44,905 nt of DNA, from positions 1-44,905 of the forward strand of contig JAGYID010000010.1 in NCBI GenBank assembly GCA_018606725.1. Direction: 5' to 3'. Positions 38,385-44,905 of the stretch are shown here, piece by piece (the first letter of the stretch is position 1; every line of letters starts with the position of its first letter). The stretch is from Acidobacteriota bacterium. GTDB lineage: Bacteria > Acidobacteriota > Polarisedimenticolia > Gp22-AA2. A model generated the notes under the pieces. That model was not told where the DNA came from and searched no databases. It worked only from the letters and a program-made list of their open reading frames with translations. The translations under genes were made by a program, and so were the position numbers.

Positions 38385-40162
38385 TGGAGAGCGCTTCCGA
38401 GACCCTGCGCGGCACCGGGGTGTCGCCGGGCATCGCCATCGGGCGGGCCCTCGTCCTCGAGTCGTCCAGCATCTCACTGTTCCGCCTCGACCTCGACCCC
38501 GACGGCGCCGAGCGCGAAGTCACCCGTTTCCAGCGCGCCATCAAGCGCGCCTGGCGGCAGCTCCGGGATCTGCGGGACCGGGTGCGCCGCGAAGCGGGGG
38601 AAGCGTATGCGCGCGTCTTCGAGGCGCAGATCCTGATCCTCAGGGATCGTCACCTGCACCGCGAGACCGCCTCCTTGATCCGCCGCGAGCGGGTCAACGC
38701 CGAGTGGGCCTTCCACACGGTCGTCGGCCGGTACACGCGGGTGTTCGCGCACCTCGGCGATCCGGACTTGCGCGAGCGCGGCACCGATATCGAGGACGTC
38801 GCCGTCCGCGTGCTGGCGGCGCTGACGGGGAGCGTCCGCCGGCACGACCTGTCCGAGCTGACCGACGACGTCATCGTCGTGAGTTCCGAGCTGTCGCCGT
38901 CCGACGCCGCCGGTCTCAACCGCGACCACGTCATTGGCCTGGCGATCGATGGCGGCGGCCCCACATCGCATACCGCGATCATCGCCAGCGCCCTCGACAT
39001 CCCGGCGGTGACCGGGCTGCGCGACGCCAGTTCCCGGGTGCGTCCCGGCGAGATGGTGATCCTCGACGGGGCGTCGGGGACCCTGCTGCGCGGCCCCGGC
39101 GAGGAGGAAATCGCCTCCTGGCGGGCCCGGCGGAACCGCCAGGCGCAGCGCGAGCTCGATTTGATGTTGCTGCGCGAGCAGCCGGCGGTGACCCTGGAAG
39201 GGGTGCGCATCAGGCTGCTTGCCAACATCGAGCTGCCGGACGAGGTGGCCACCGCGCGACGCTACGGGGCCGAGGGGGTCGGCCTGTACCGCTCGGAGTT
39301 TCTCTACCTGCGCCAGGCGCCGCGCCTGCCGGACGAGGAGGATCACTACGGCGCCTACCGCGCTCTCGCCGAGGGCGCGCTGCCGCACGCGGTCGTCATC
39401 CGCACCCTCGACCTCGGCGGCGAGAAGCGCTTTGCGGCCCTCCCGGAGCGGCGCGAGACCAACCCCGTCCTGGGGCTGCGGGCCATCCGGCTGTGCCTGC
39501 GGCATGAGGAAGTGTTCCGGGCCCAGTTGCGCGGCATCTTCCGCGCCGGCGCGCATGGCAAGGTGCGGATGATGCTGCCGATGGTGAGCGGCCTGACCGA
39601 GCTGCGGCGGGCGAAGGCGGTGATCGGGGCGGTCCGCGACGAGCTCGCCCGGGAGCGGGTGCCGTTCGATCCCGACGTGCCGTTGGGCATCATGATCGAG
39701 GTGCCGTCGGCGGCCCTGGTGGCGGAGCACCTGGCGGACGAGGTCGACTTCTTCTCCATCGGCACCAACGATCTGATCCAGTACGTCCTCGCCATCGACC
39801 GCGGCAACGAGGATGTCTCCTACCTCTACCAGCCGCTCCATCCGGCCATCCTCGCCCTGGTGCGGCGGGTGACCGAGGCGGCGGCCCGGCGCGGGCTTCC
39901 CGTTGCGGTGTGCGGCGAAATGGCCGCCCGGCCGCGGTCGGCGATGATGCTCATCGGCCTGGGGGTGACCGAGCTGAGCATGAGCCCGTCGGCCATCCCG
40001 GAGATCAAGCAGATGATTCGCGGTCTGACGATGCGCGAGGCGCGCGAACTGGCGGAGGAGGCGCTGGCCCTCGACAGCGCCGAAGCGATCGAGGAACTGG
40101 TGTCCCGGCGCCTGGCGGTCCCGGCGGTGGGAAGCGGCGGGAGGCGGGAGGCGGAGGGATGA
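38384..40162 (+). CDS. ptsI: PTS enzyme I (phosphoenolpyruvate-protein phosphotransferase)
   Basis: Transfers phosphate from PEP to HPr; 592 residues. The N-terminal HPr-binding domain contains active-site His196 in GGPTSHTAIIA. The C-terminal PEP-binding barrel has VGLYRSEFLYL, NPVLGLRAIRLCL, SIGTNDLIQYVLAIDR and the catalytic Cys in VAVCGEMAA. It is coupled to ptsH by a one-base overlap and to the cupin gene by four. Its PEP supply could come from ppdK in the same window. Confidence 0.96.
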   Translation: MESASETLRGTGVSPGIAIGRALVLESSSISLFRLDLDPDGAEREVTRFQRAIKRAWRQLRDLRDRVRREAGEAYARVFEAQILILRDRHLHRETASLIRRERVNAEWAFHTVVGRYTRVFAHLGDPDLRERGTDIEDVAVRVLAALTGSVRRHDLSELTDDVIVVSSELSPSDAAGLNRDHVIGLAIDGGGPTSHTAIIASALDIPAVTGLRDASSRVRPGEMVILDGASGTLLRGPGEEEIASWRARRNRQAQRELDLMLLREQPAVTLEGVRIRLLANIELPDEVATARRYGAEGVGLYRSEFLYLRQAPRLPDEEDHYGAYRALAEGALPHAVVIRTLDLGGEKRFAALPERRETNPVLGLRAIRLCLRHEEVFRAQLRGIFRAGAHGKVRMMLPMVSGLTELRRAKAVIGAVRDELARERVPFDPDVPLGIMIEVPSAALVAEHLADEVDFFSIGTNDLIQYVLAIDRGNEDVSYLYQPLHPAILALVRRVTEAAARRGLPVAVCGEMAARPRSAMMLIGLGVTELSMSPSAIPEIKQMIRGLTMREARELAEEALALDSAEAIEELVSRRLAVPAVGSGGRREAEG

Positions 40163-40509
40163 TCAAGCGAATCGCGAAACCGTGGGGCGAGGAGATCCTG
40201 TTCGCCCACACCGACAAGTACGCCGGCAAGCTGCTGCGGATCCGCGCCGGCGAGGCTCTCAGCCTGCAATACCACCGTCACAAGGACGAGAGCCTGTACC
40301 TTTTCGAGGGCAGCCTCCGGCTCCGCCTGGGCGAGGCCGATCAGGTAGAGGAGCGGCTCATGGGGCCGGGGGACGCGGTGCACCTGCCGCCCGGCACGCG
40401 GCATCGCCTGGAGGCGATCAGCGACTGCACCCTGTTCGAGGTAAGCACCCCGGAACTGGACGATGTGGTCCGCCTCGAGGACCGCTACGGGCGCGCCGCC
40501 CCCAAGTGA
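40159..40509 (+). CDS. Small cupin, mannose-6-phosphate isomerase type II-like
   Basis: A 116-residue single-domain cupin. It resembles the C-terminal part of bifunctional GDP-mannose pyrophosphorylase/phosphomannose isomerase: KPWGEEILFA, GKLLRIRAGEALSLQYHRHK with likely metal ligands His39 and His41, then SLYLFEGSLRL and LPPGTRHRLEA. It overlaps ptsI by four bases, so it is part of the PTS operon and may handle a sugar phosphate or act as a sensor. Activity is not established by sequence. Confidence 0.75.
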   Translation: MIKRIAKPWGEEILFAHTDKYAGKLLRIRAGEALSLQYHRHKDESLYLFEGSLRLRLGEADQVEERLMGPGDAVHLPPGTRHRLEAISDCTLFEVSTPELDDVVRLEDRYGRAAPK

Positions 40510-40547
40510 ATCTCGGAGTGGGGCCGGCCCGCGGAAAGCCGCGCGCC

Positions 40548-40718
40548 GATCATGGGGCGGCGGGCTGCGCCCCGCGGGGGACGCTGCGCGCCGCCCGGAT
40601 CGGCTGGAGAACGCCGACGGGCGGTGCTCGCTCCCGCTCCGCGCGGCGGGTTCGGCTACAGTGCGCTCTCTCCGCCGCGCTACGCGAGGCCCCCGCGAGG
40701 CGCAGCCCGCCGCCCCGT
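40548..40718 (+). repeat. Palindromic structured repeat, copy A
   Basis: A 171-bp element repeated at 44734-44904 in the same orientation (149 of 163 core bases identical by eye). Outer arms 40554-40580 and 40690-40716 are inverted repeats of 27 bp with one mismatch. Inside are hairpin 1 (CCGCCCG/CGGGCGG around TCGGC/GCCGA, loop 40605-40612) and hairpin 2 (GCGCGGCGG 40641-40649 with CCGCCGCGC 40672-40680). It lies in the 519-base gap after the cupin gene and holds no credible ORF. It could be a structured RNA, a REP/MITE-like element, or a protein-binding cruciform. Confidence 0.8.
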
Positions 40719-40791
40719 GACCACCGTGGCCTACCGCACCCGTCGCAGCTGTGCTCGAGAGGAGGACGTACTGGCAGTTCTCGGAGTTGAC

Positions 40792-40958
40792 GGGCGACCC
40801 GGAGTGGGGGTGGCGGGGCGATCGCGGACCGCGCCCGCCAGCCGCCGCTCTTCGGCGGCCGGGCGCGGGAGCGACGAGCGGCGCCGCGCCTGTGCGGCGT
40901 ACTGTGCCGCAGCCGGGCGCGGCGACCGCGTCCCCGCCAACCCCACTCCGGGCCGCCC
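40792..40958 (+). repeat. Second palindromic element with the same architecture
   Basis: A 167-bp segment with inverted outer arms of 27 bp (40792-40818 and 40932-40958, 25 of 27 pairing). They enclose hairpin 1 (CGCGCCCG/CGGGCGCG around GCCGCCG-ctctt-CGGCGGC) and hairpin 2 (GCCGCGCC/GGCGCGGC around TGCGGC/GCCGCA). Its sequence is unlike the copy A/B repeat, but arm length and the two-hairpin layout match. It ends 14 bases before the merR-type promoter. The 73 bases between it and copy A show nothing recognisable. Confidence 0.65.
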
Positions 40959-40972
40959 ACGCACGGTTCGCC

Positions 40973-41002
40973 TTGACAGGCTTCGTGGAGGGCCGGTACG
41001 AT
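40973..41002 (+). promoter_or_regulatory. Sigma-70 type promoter for the MerR-type gene
   Basis: TTGACA (40973-40978), an 18-bp spacer and TACGAT (40997-41002). The predicted start near 41009 leaves a leader of about 20 bases. Confidence 0.55.
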
Positions 41003-41028
41003 GACGCCGATTTCGCGGACCGTCGCAC

Positions 41029-41433
41029 ATGCCTGATGCCTTGCCCCGCAAGCTGTTCTACAAGATCGGTGAGGTTTGCCAGCTCACCGACACGCAGCCG
41101 TACGTGCTGCGTTTCTGGGAGTCGGAGTTCCCCCAGCTCGCCCCGAACAAGAGCCGCTCGGGGCAGCGGCTCTACCGCAAGAAGGACATCGACCTGGTGC
41201 TGGAGATCAAGCGGCTCCTCTACCAGGAGGGGTTCACCATCGCCGGCGCCCGCAAGAAGCTCGGCATGCCGGAGACCCAGGGCCCGATCGACGACCTGTT
41301 CGGCGCGGTCGAGTCGAGCGCCGCATCGCAGCCGGCGCCCACGCTTCGCATGATCGGCGCCCAGCTCGCCGAGATCGTCCGCCTCATGGAAGCGACCGAC
41401 CGCCGCATCAAGGAGCGGCGTGCGTCCCGCTGA
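41029..41433 (+). CDS. MerR-family transcriptional regulator
   Basis: A 134-residue regulator with an N-terminal MerR winged helix: [49 protein letters not shown] recognition region and [11 protein letters not shown] follow. The C-terminal half is a helical dimerisation segment with no metal-binding cysteines, so it belongs to the ligand-unknown group commonly annotated beside IHF or translation genes. It overlaps the next gene by 14 bases, so they share a transcript. Confidence 0.85.
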   Translation: MPDALPRKLFYKIGEVCQLTDTQPYVLRFWESEFPQLAPNKSRSGQRLYRKKDIDLVLEIKRLLYQEGFTIAGARKKLGMPETQGPIDDLFGAVESSAASQPAPTLRMIGAQLAEIVRLMEATDRRIKERRASR

Positions 41434-42307
41434 ACGCCGTCCCCAGGATGGGAGGCGCATCGCCCTCCCGATGGTGGCGATCGCCCTTGCCCTGGCGGCG
41501 CTGGCGGCCGCCCCTGCCTCGTCGCCCGCCCTGACCTCGCCGCCCGCCCGCTTTGACCCGTCGCTTTCCGATCCCCAGGCGATCGCCGTCGCCGATCTGG
41601 TCATGGGAGCGCTCGGTGGCCTGCGCGCCTGGGAGGGGACCCGCTACCTGCGATTCGCCTTCGCCGTCGATCGCGACGGCAAGCGAGTGGCGTACCGGAC
41701 CCACCTCTGGGACCGTTTCGCCGGCCGCCTGCGGTACGAGCCCGCCCCGGCGGCCGACGGCGCGCCGGTCGTCGTCCTGCTCGATGTGAACGCCCGGCGC
41801 GGCGAAGCCTACCGGGCCGGGACGGCGCTCCCGGAGGCCGCGGCGAAACCGCTCCTCGACGAGGCCTACGAGGCCTGGATCAACGACACCTACTGGCTGC
41901 TGATGCCTTACAAGATGAAGGACCCGGGCGTGCACCTGAAATACGGCGGGGTCCGCAACAGCGGGGGCGCGTCGTACGACATCGTCGAATTGAGCTTCGA
42001 CAAGGTCGGCCTGACTCCCGGGGATCGCTACTGGGCCCAGGTCAACAGGGCGACCCACCTGGTCGACCGCTGGTCCTACATCCTGCAGGATGACCCGCCG
42101 GGGTCCCGGCCGACCGCCTGGGACTGGAAGGGTTGGACCCGCCGGGGCTCGTTGATGCTGGCCCCGGAGAAGGTGTCCGTCCGCAAGGATGGGACGGTGA
42201 GGATCAGCCATCCGGTGATGGACGTCTACGAGGCTCTTCAGGAGGCGTATTTCACCAGCCCGGAGCCGCTGCCCGAGCCGCTCGCCGCCGGCTCCCGGCT
42301 CAAATAA
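41420..42307 (+). CDS. Secreted protein of unknown function
   Basis: A 295-residue protein with a signal peptide ([20 protein letters not shown]). The mature part is rich in aromatic residues and strands, with segments [32 protein letters not shown] and [15 protein letters not shown]. These recall a family of exported beta-rich proteins often labelled DUF6503, perhaps with a LolA-like fold; I could not verify this. GTG 41420 follows AAGGAG. The last eight bases overlap the end of kbl on the other strand. Its job is unknown. Confidence 0.75.
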   Translation: MRPAERRPQDGRRIALPMVAIALALAALAAAPASSPALTSPPARFDPSLSDPQAIAVADLVMGALGGLRAWEGTRYLRFAFAVDRDGKRVAYRTHLWDRFAGRLRYEPAPAADGAPVVVLLDVNARRGEAYRAGTALPEAAAKPLLDEAYEAWINDTYWLLMPYKMKDPGVHLKYGGVRNSGGASYDIVELSFDKVGLTPGDRYWAQVNRATHLVDRWSYILQDDPPGSRPTAWDWKGWTRRGSLMLAPEKVSVRKDGTVRISHPVMDVYEALQEAYFTSPEPLPEPLAAGSRLK

Positions 42308-43487
42308 CCCCGAGCTGCCTGCCGACCTCCTCGAAGATCCCCAGCGCCTCTTCGAGATCCTTGCGCGTGTGGGTCGCCATGACGATGGTGCGCACCCGCG
42401 ACTTCTCCTCGGCGACCATCGGGAAGAAGATCCCCTGAGCGAAGACGCCGCGGGCGAACAGCTCGTCGGAGAAGCGGGCGGCCCGCGCCCCCGAGCCGAT
42501 GATCACCGGCGTGATCGGGGAGACCGAGCCGCCGGTGTTGAAGCCGAGCCGCTTCAGCCCCTCCTTGAAGAAACGGGTGTTCTCCCAGAGCCGCTCGTGC
42601 CACTGCGGCTCGGTCTCCATCACCTCGACGGCGGCGCTGCAGGCGGCGACCACGGCCGGCGGATGGGACGACGAGAACAGGAACGGCCGCGCCCGGTGGG
42701 CGTAGAACTCCATCAGCTCGCGGGCGCAGCAGACGTACCCGCCCATGACCCCGAACGCCTTCGACATCGTACCGATCTGGATGTCCCAGCGGTCGCCGAC
42801 CCCGAAGTGATCGACGGTGCCGCGGCCGCCGCGCCCCATGACGCCGGTGCCGTGCGCGTCGTCGACCATCGGGATGGCGTCGTGCTCTTCGCAGGCCGCC
42901 AGGATGGCCTTCAGATCGGAGACATCGCCGTCCATCGAGAACACGCCGTCGGCGACCACCAGGATCTTGCCGGTGGACTTGCGCCGCGCCGCCTTCAGGA
43001 GCTCGCGCAGATGGTCGTAGTCCAGGTGCCGGTAGACCGCCCGGTCCGCCTTGCTCAGCCTGCAGCCATCGATGATGCTGGCGTGGTTGAGCTCGTCCGA
43101 GACGATCAGGTCCCCCTCCTGCATGAGGGTCGAGACCACCCCGACGTTGGCGGTGAAGCCCGACTGGAAGACCAGCGCCGAGTCGGTGTGCTTGAACGAG
43201 GCGAGGCGCTTCTCCAGCTCGAGGTGCAGGCTCATCGTCCCGGCGATGGTCCGCACCGCTCCGGGGCCGGCGCCGAACTCCTCGACCGCCCGCACGGCGG
43301 CGGCCACGACTTTGGGATGGGTCGTCAGGCCGAGGTAGTTGTTGGAGGACAGCTGGATGATGTCGCGGCCGTCCATGCGGACGCGCGGGCCGGCGGCGGT
43401 CTGGAGCACGCGCGGCATCCGGAAAATCCCCTTCGACTTGAGCGAGGCGATCTCGGCGTCCAGATATGTCTTCAGCCTCTGGTTCAT
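42300..43487 (-). CDS. kbl: 2-amino-3-ketobutyrate CoA ligase (glycine C-acetyltransferase)
   Basis: PLP enzyme of 395 residues that splits 2-amino-3-ketobutyrate with CoA into glycine and acetyl-CoA. The PLP lysine is Lys243 (IGTMSKAFGVMGGY), with Asp209/His212 in VDDAHGTGVMG; the N-terminal SSNNYLGLTTHP and the FGAGPGAVRTIAGTM segment are typical of alpha-oxoamine synthases. It lies seven bases downstream of tdh, its metabolic partner, which favours Kbl over the related 8-amino-7-oxononanoate synthase. Confidence 0.93.
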   Translation of the reverse strand: MNQRLKTYLDAEIASLKSKGIFRMPRVLQTAAGPRVRMDGRDIIQLSSNNYLGLTTHPKVVAAAVRAVEEFGAGPGAVRTIAGTMSLHLELEKRLASFKHTDSALVFQSGFTANVGVVSTLMQEGDLIVSDELNHASIIDGCRLSKADRAVYRHLDYDHLRELLKAARRKSTGKILVVADGVFSMDGDVSDLKAILAACEEHDAIPMVDDAHGTGVMGRGGRGTVDHFGVGDRWDIQIGTMSKAFGVMGGYVCCARELMEFYAHRARPFLFSSSHPPAVVAACSAAVEVMETEPQWHERLWENTRFFKEGLKRLGFNTGGSVSPITPVIIGSGARAARFSDELFARGVFAQGIFFPMVAEEKSRVRTIVMATHTRKDLEEALGIFEEVGRQLGVI

Positions 43488-43494
43488 CGCGGCC

Positions 43495-44634
43495 TCAATC
43501 CTGGGCGATCGTCATCACGACTTTGCCGCTGTCGCGGCCGATCATCTTGGCGAATGCCTCTTCGTAGCGGCTCAACGGGATGGTGTGCGTGATGACGGTC
43601 CGGATCTTGTCGCGCACGGCCGGGCGGGCGGTCAACGCCCGGGTCTTCTCCCACGTGCCGTAAATCTTCCGTCCGATGATCCCCTTCAGCGTCACGCCGC
43701 CGAAGATGACGTCCTCGGAGTAGCGCTCGAGGGTGACCTCCTGCCGCTTCGGCAGGCCGAACAGGATCATCTTGCCACCGCGGCGGACGGCGCGGAGGCC
43801 GGCGTCGATGGCGTCGGCGGCGCCGCTCATCTCCATGACCAGATCGGGCTCGAGCGGCGCGGCGGCGTCGCGGATCAGGCCGTTCAGCCGCTCGCGCTCG
43901 CGGCTCCGGGCCGCCTGGTCGTCCCGGGGCGGCGGCGCCGTGTGGATGGTCGTATGAGCGCCGACCTTCGCCGCCAGGTCCAGGCGGAACTGCGAGGCGT
44001 CGACGGCGATGATCCTCTCGGCCCCTTCGGCCGCCGCCACGATCACCGAGAACAGGCCGATCGGCCCCGCCCCGAACACGACGACGCAGCGGCCCGCCGG
44101 GGAGTACTCGGTGGTGGCGTGGACGGCGTTGCCGAACGGCTCCTCGATGCAGGCGACCTCGACCGGCACGACCGCCGGATCGTTGATCCAGGCGCAGGCC
44201 GCCGGCAGGGCGATGTATTCGGCGAACCCGCCGTCGCGCTGCACCCCGATGATCGTCTCGCGGGTGCAGACGTGATACTCGCCGCGCCGGCACTGGTAGC
44301 ACTGGCCGCAGACGATGTGTGATTCGGCCGACACGAAGTCGCCCGGCCGGAGCAGCTCGCGCGCTCCCTCGCCGGCGCCCCGCACCTCGCGGCCGATCTC
44401 GACGACCTCGCCGCAGAACTCGTGCCCGATGGTCAGCGGCCGGGCGAACCGGTCGGTGGCGGCGAGGATCTTGTCGCGCACCGAGCCGTCCCAGTTGTAG
44501 ATGTGGGCATCGGTGCCGCACAGCGACGCGGCGCGGACCTTGACGAGCACGTCGCGCGGCCCGCAGGCCGGGATCGGGATCTCGGCCAGCTCGAGACCGT
44601 TCGGACGTGATGCCACCTTGCGCAACGCCTTCAT
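43495..44634 (-). CDS. tdh: L-threonine 3-dehydrogenase
   Basis: Zinc medium-chain dehydrogenase of 379 residues oxidising threonine to 2-amino-3-ketobutyrate. Catalytic zinc residues are Cys39 (LCGTD), His71-Glu72 (IGHEF); the structural zinc cysteines are 109, 112, 115 and 123. The NAD-binding motif is VVFGAGPIGLFS. It is about 30 residues longer than usual because of an insert near 86-96 (GAGEGARELL) and a charged one near 238-256 (DDQAARSRERERLNG). The tdh-kbl order defines the threonine-to-glycine pathway. Confidence 0.92.
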   Translation of the reverse strand: MKALRKVASRPNGLELAEIPIPACGPRDVLVKVRAASLCGTDAHIYNWDGSVRDKILAATDRFARPLTIGHEFCGEVVEIGREVRGAGEGARELLRPGDFVSAESHIVCGQCYQCRRGEYHVCTRETIIGVQRDGGFAEYIALPAACAWINDPAVVPVEVACIEEPFGNAVHATTEYSPAGRCVVVFGAGPIGLFSVIVAAAEGAERIIAVDASQFRLDLAAKVGAHTTIHTAPPPRDDQAARSRERERLNGLIRDAAAPLEPDLVMEMSGAADAIDAGLRAVRRGGKMILFGLPKRQEVTLERYSEDVIFGGVTLKGIIGRKIYGTWEKTRALTARPAVRDKIRTVITHTIPLSRYEEAFAKMIGRDSGKVVMTIAQD

Positions 44635-44658
44635 CGCAGTTCCTCAGGAAGTCCGCGG

Positions 44659-44688
44659 AGTATAGCGTCAGGCCGCGAAGCCAGGCAA
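44659..44688 (-). promoter_or_regulatory. Promoter for tdh-kbl
   Basis: On the minus strand, TTGCCT (44688-44683), an 18-bp spacer and TATACT (44664-44659). The predicted start near 44652 leaves a leader of about 18 bases containing AGGA. Confidence 0.55.
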
Positions 44689-44733
44689 TGACGGAGGCAG
44701 CCGGCGGAACGGCGGCGCGCGCTGAACGCCCGC

Positions 44734-44904
44734 GATCATGGGGCGGCGGCGTGCGCCTCGCGGGGCACGCTGCGCGCCGCCCGGATCGGCTGGAGAACGC
44801 CGACGGGCGGTGCTCGCTCCCGCTCCGCACGGCGGGCTCGGCTACAAAGCGCTCGCTCCGCCGCGCTTCGCGACGGCCCCGCGAGGCGCACGCCGCCGCC
44901 CCGT
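44734..44904 (+). repeat. Palindromic structured repeat, copy B
   Basis: Second copy of the element at 40548-40718, same orientation and same length. Its 27-bp arms (44740-44766 and 44876-44902) pair perfectly. Relative to copy A, a GC to CG change at two adjacent arm positions and a G to C change at the arm end are each matched by the complementary change in the opposite arm. The first 62 interior bases, including hairpin 1, are identical; hairpin 2 has one mismatch. It lies upstream of the tdh promoter and reaches the window edge. Confidence 0.8.
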
Positions 44905-44905
44905 C

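Noticed and set aside
40552-41004. Open frames in the cupin-MerR gap
   Set aside because: They run through the palindromic repeats, lack ribosome sites and look like GC-rich noise.

Overview
The window is GC-rich chromosomal DNA from a free-living, probably diderm bacterium. It is densely packed with housekeeping genes, many overlapping by 1-30 bases. I see no rRNA, tRNA, IS element, phage gene, CRISPR array or clear U-tract terminator. The gene content (hprK-rapZ-EIIA-HPr-EI, an NtrC-type regulator with a sigma-54 promoter, split glycyl-tRNA synthetase, a non-discriminating type AspRS, tdh-kbl, and a GAPDH of the archaeal type) fits an Acidobacteriota- or Deltaproteobacteria-like lineage. 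That placement is inference from gene content only, not from a search.

Layout. 1-430: start of a secreted PQQ/BamB-like beta-propeller, divergent from hisS-aspS (562-3613). 3738-19604: a long same-strand run, phoH, 7TM-HD phosphohydrolase (pgpH-like), ybeY, era, mgtE, recO, glyQ, glyS, ppdK, rimK-like, astE-like, mutL. Most of its order (phoH-pgpH-ybeY-era-recO-glyQS-ppdK) matches the order known from Firmicutes. 19723-21924: a lytic transglycosylase converging on a secreted TPR protein. 22168-28352: a four-gene signalling unit made of a sigma-54 activator with a degenerate receiver, a membrane hybrid histidine kinase, a receiver-kinase, and a DUF4388/J-like/TPR protein. A sigma-54 promoter match lies just upstream.

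28531-34601: the lipid cluster yceD-rpmF-plsX-fabH-fabD-fabG-acpP-fabF, with a consensus promoter in front. 34612-35685: a divergent archaeal-type GAPDH on the minus strand. 35824-40509: hprK, rapZ, EIIA-Man, HPr, EI and a cupin, a PTS phosphorelay with no sugar permease in view. 41029-42307: a MerR-type regulator and a secreted protein of unknown function. 42300-44634: tdh-kbl on the minus strand, threonine breakdown to glycine and acetyl-CoA.

The least expected sequence is non-coding. A roughly 170-bp palindromic element occurs at 40548-40718 and again at 44734-44904. Its 27-bp outer arms differ between copies by paired, compensating changes. An unrelated sequence at 40792-40958 has the same architecture of 27-bp arms around two hairpins. 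The other main points of interest are the pseudo-receiver activator with a likely self-activating sigma-54 promoter, the bacterial archaeal-type GAPDH, and the RimK/AstE-like pair.
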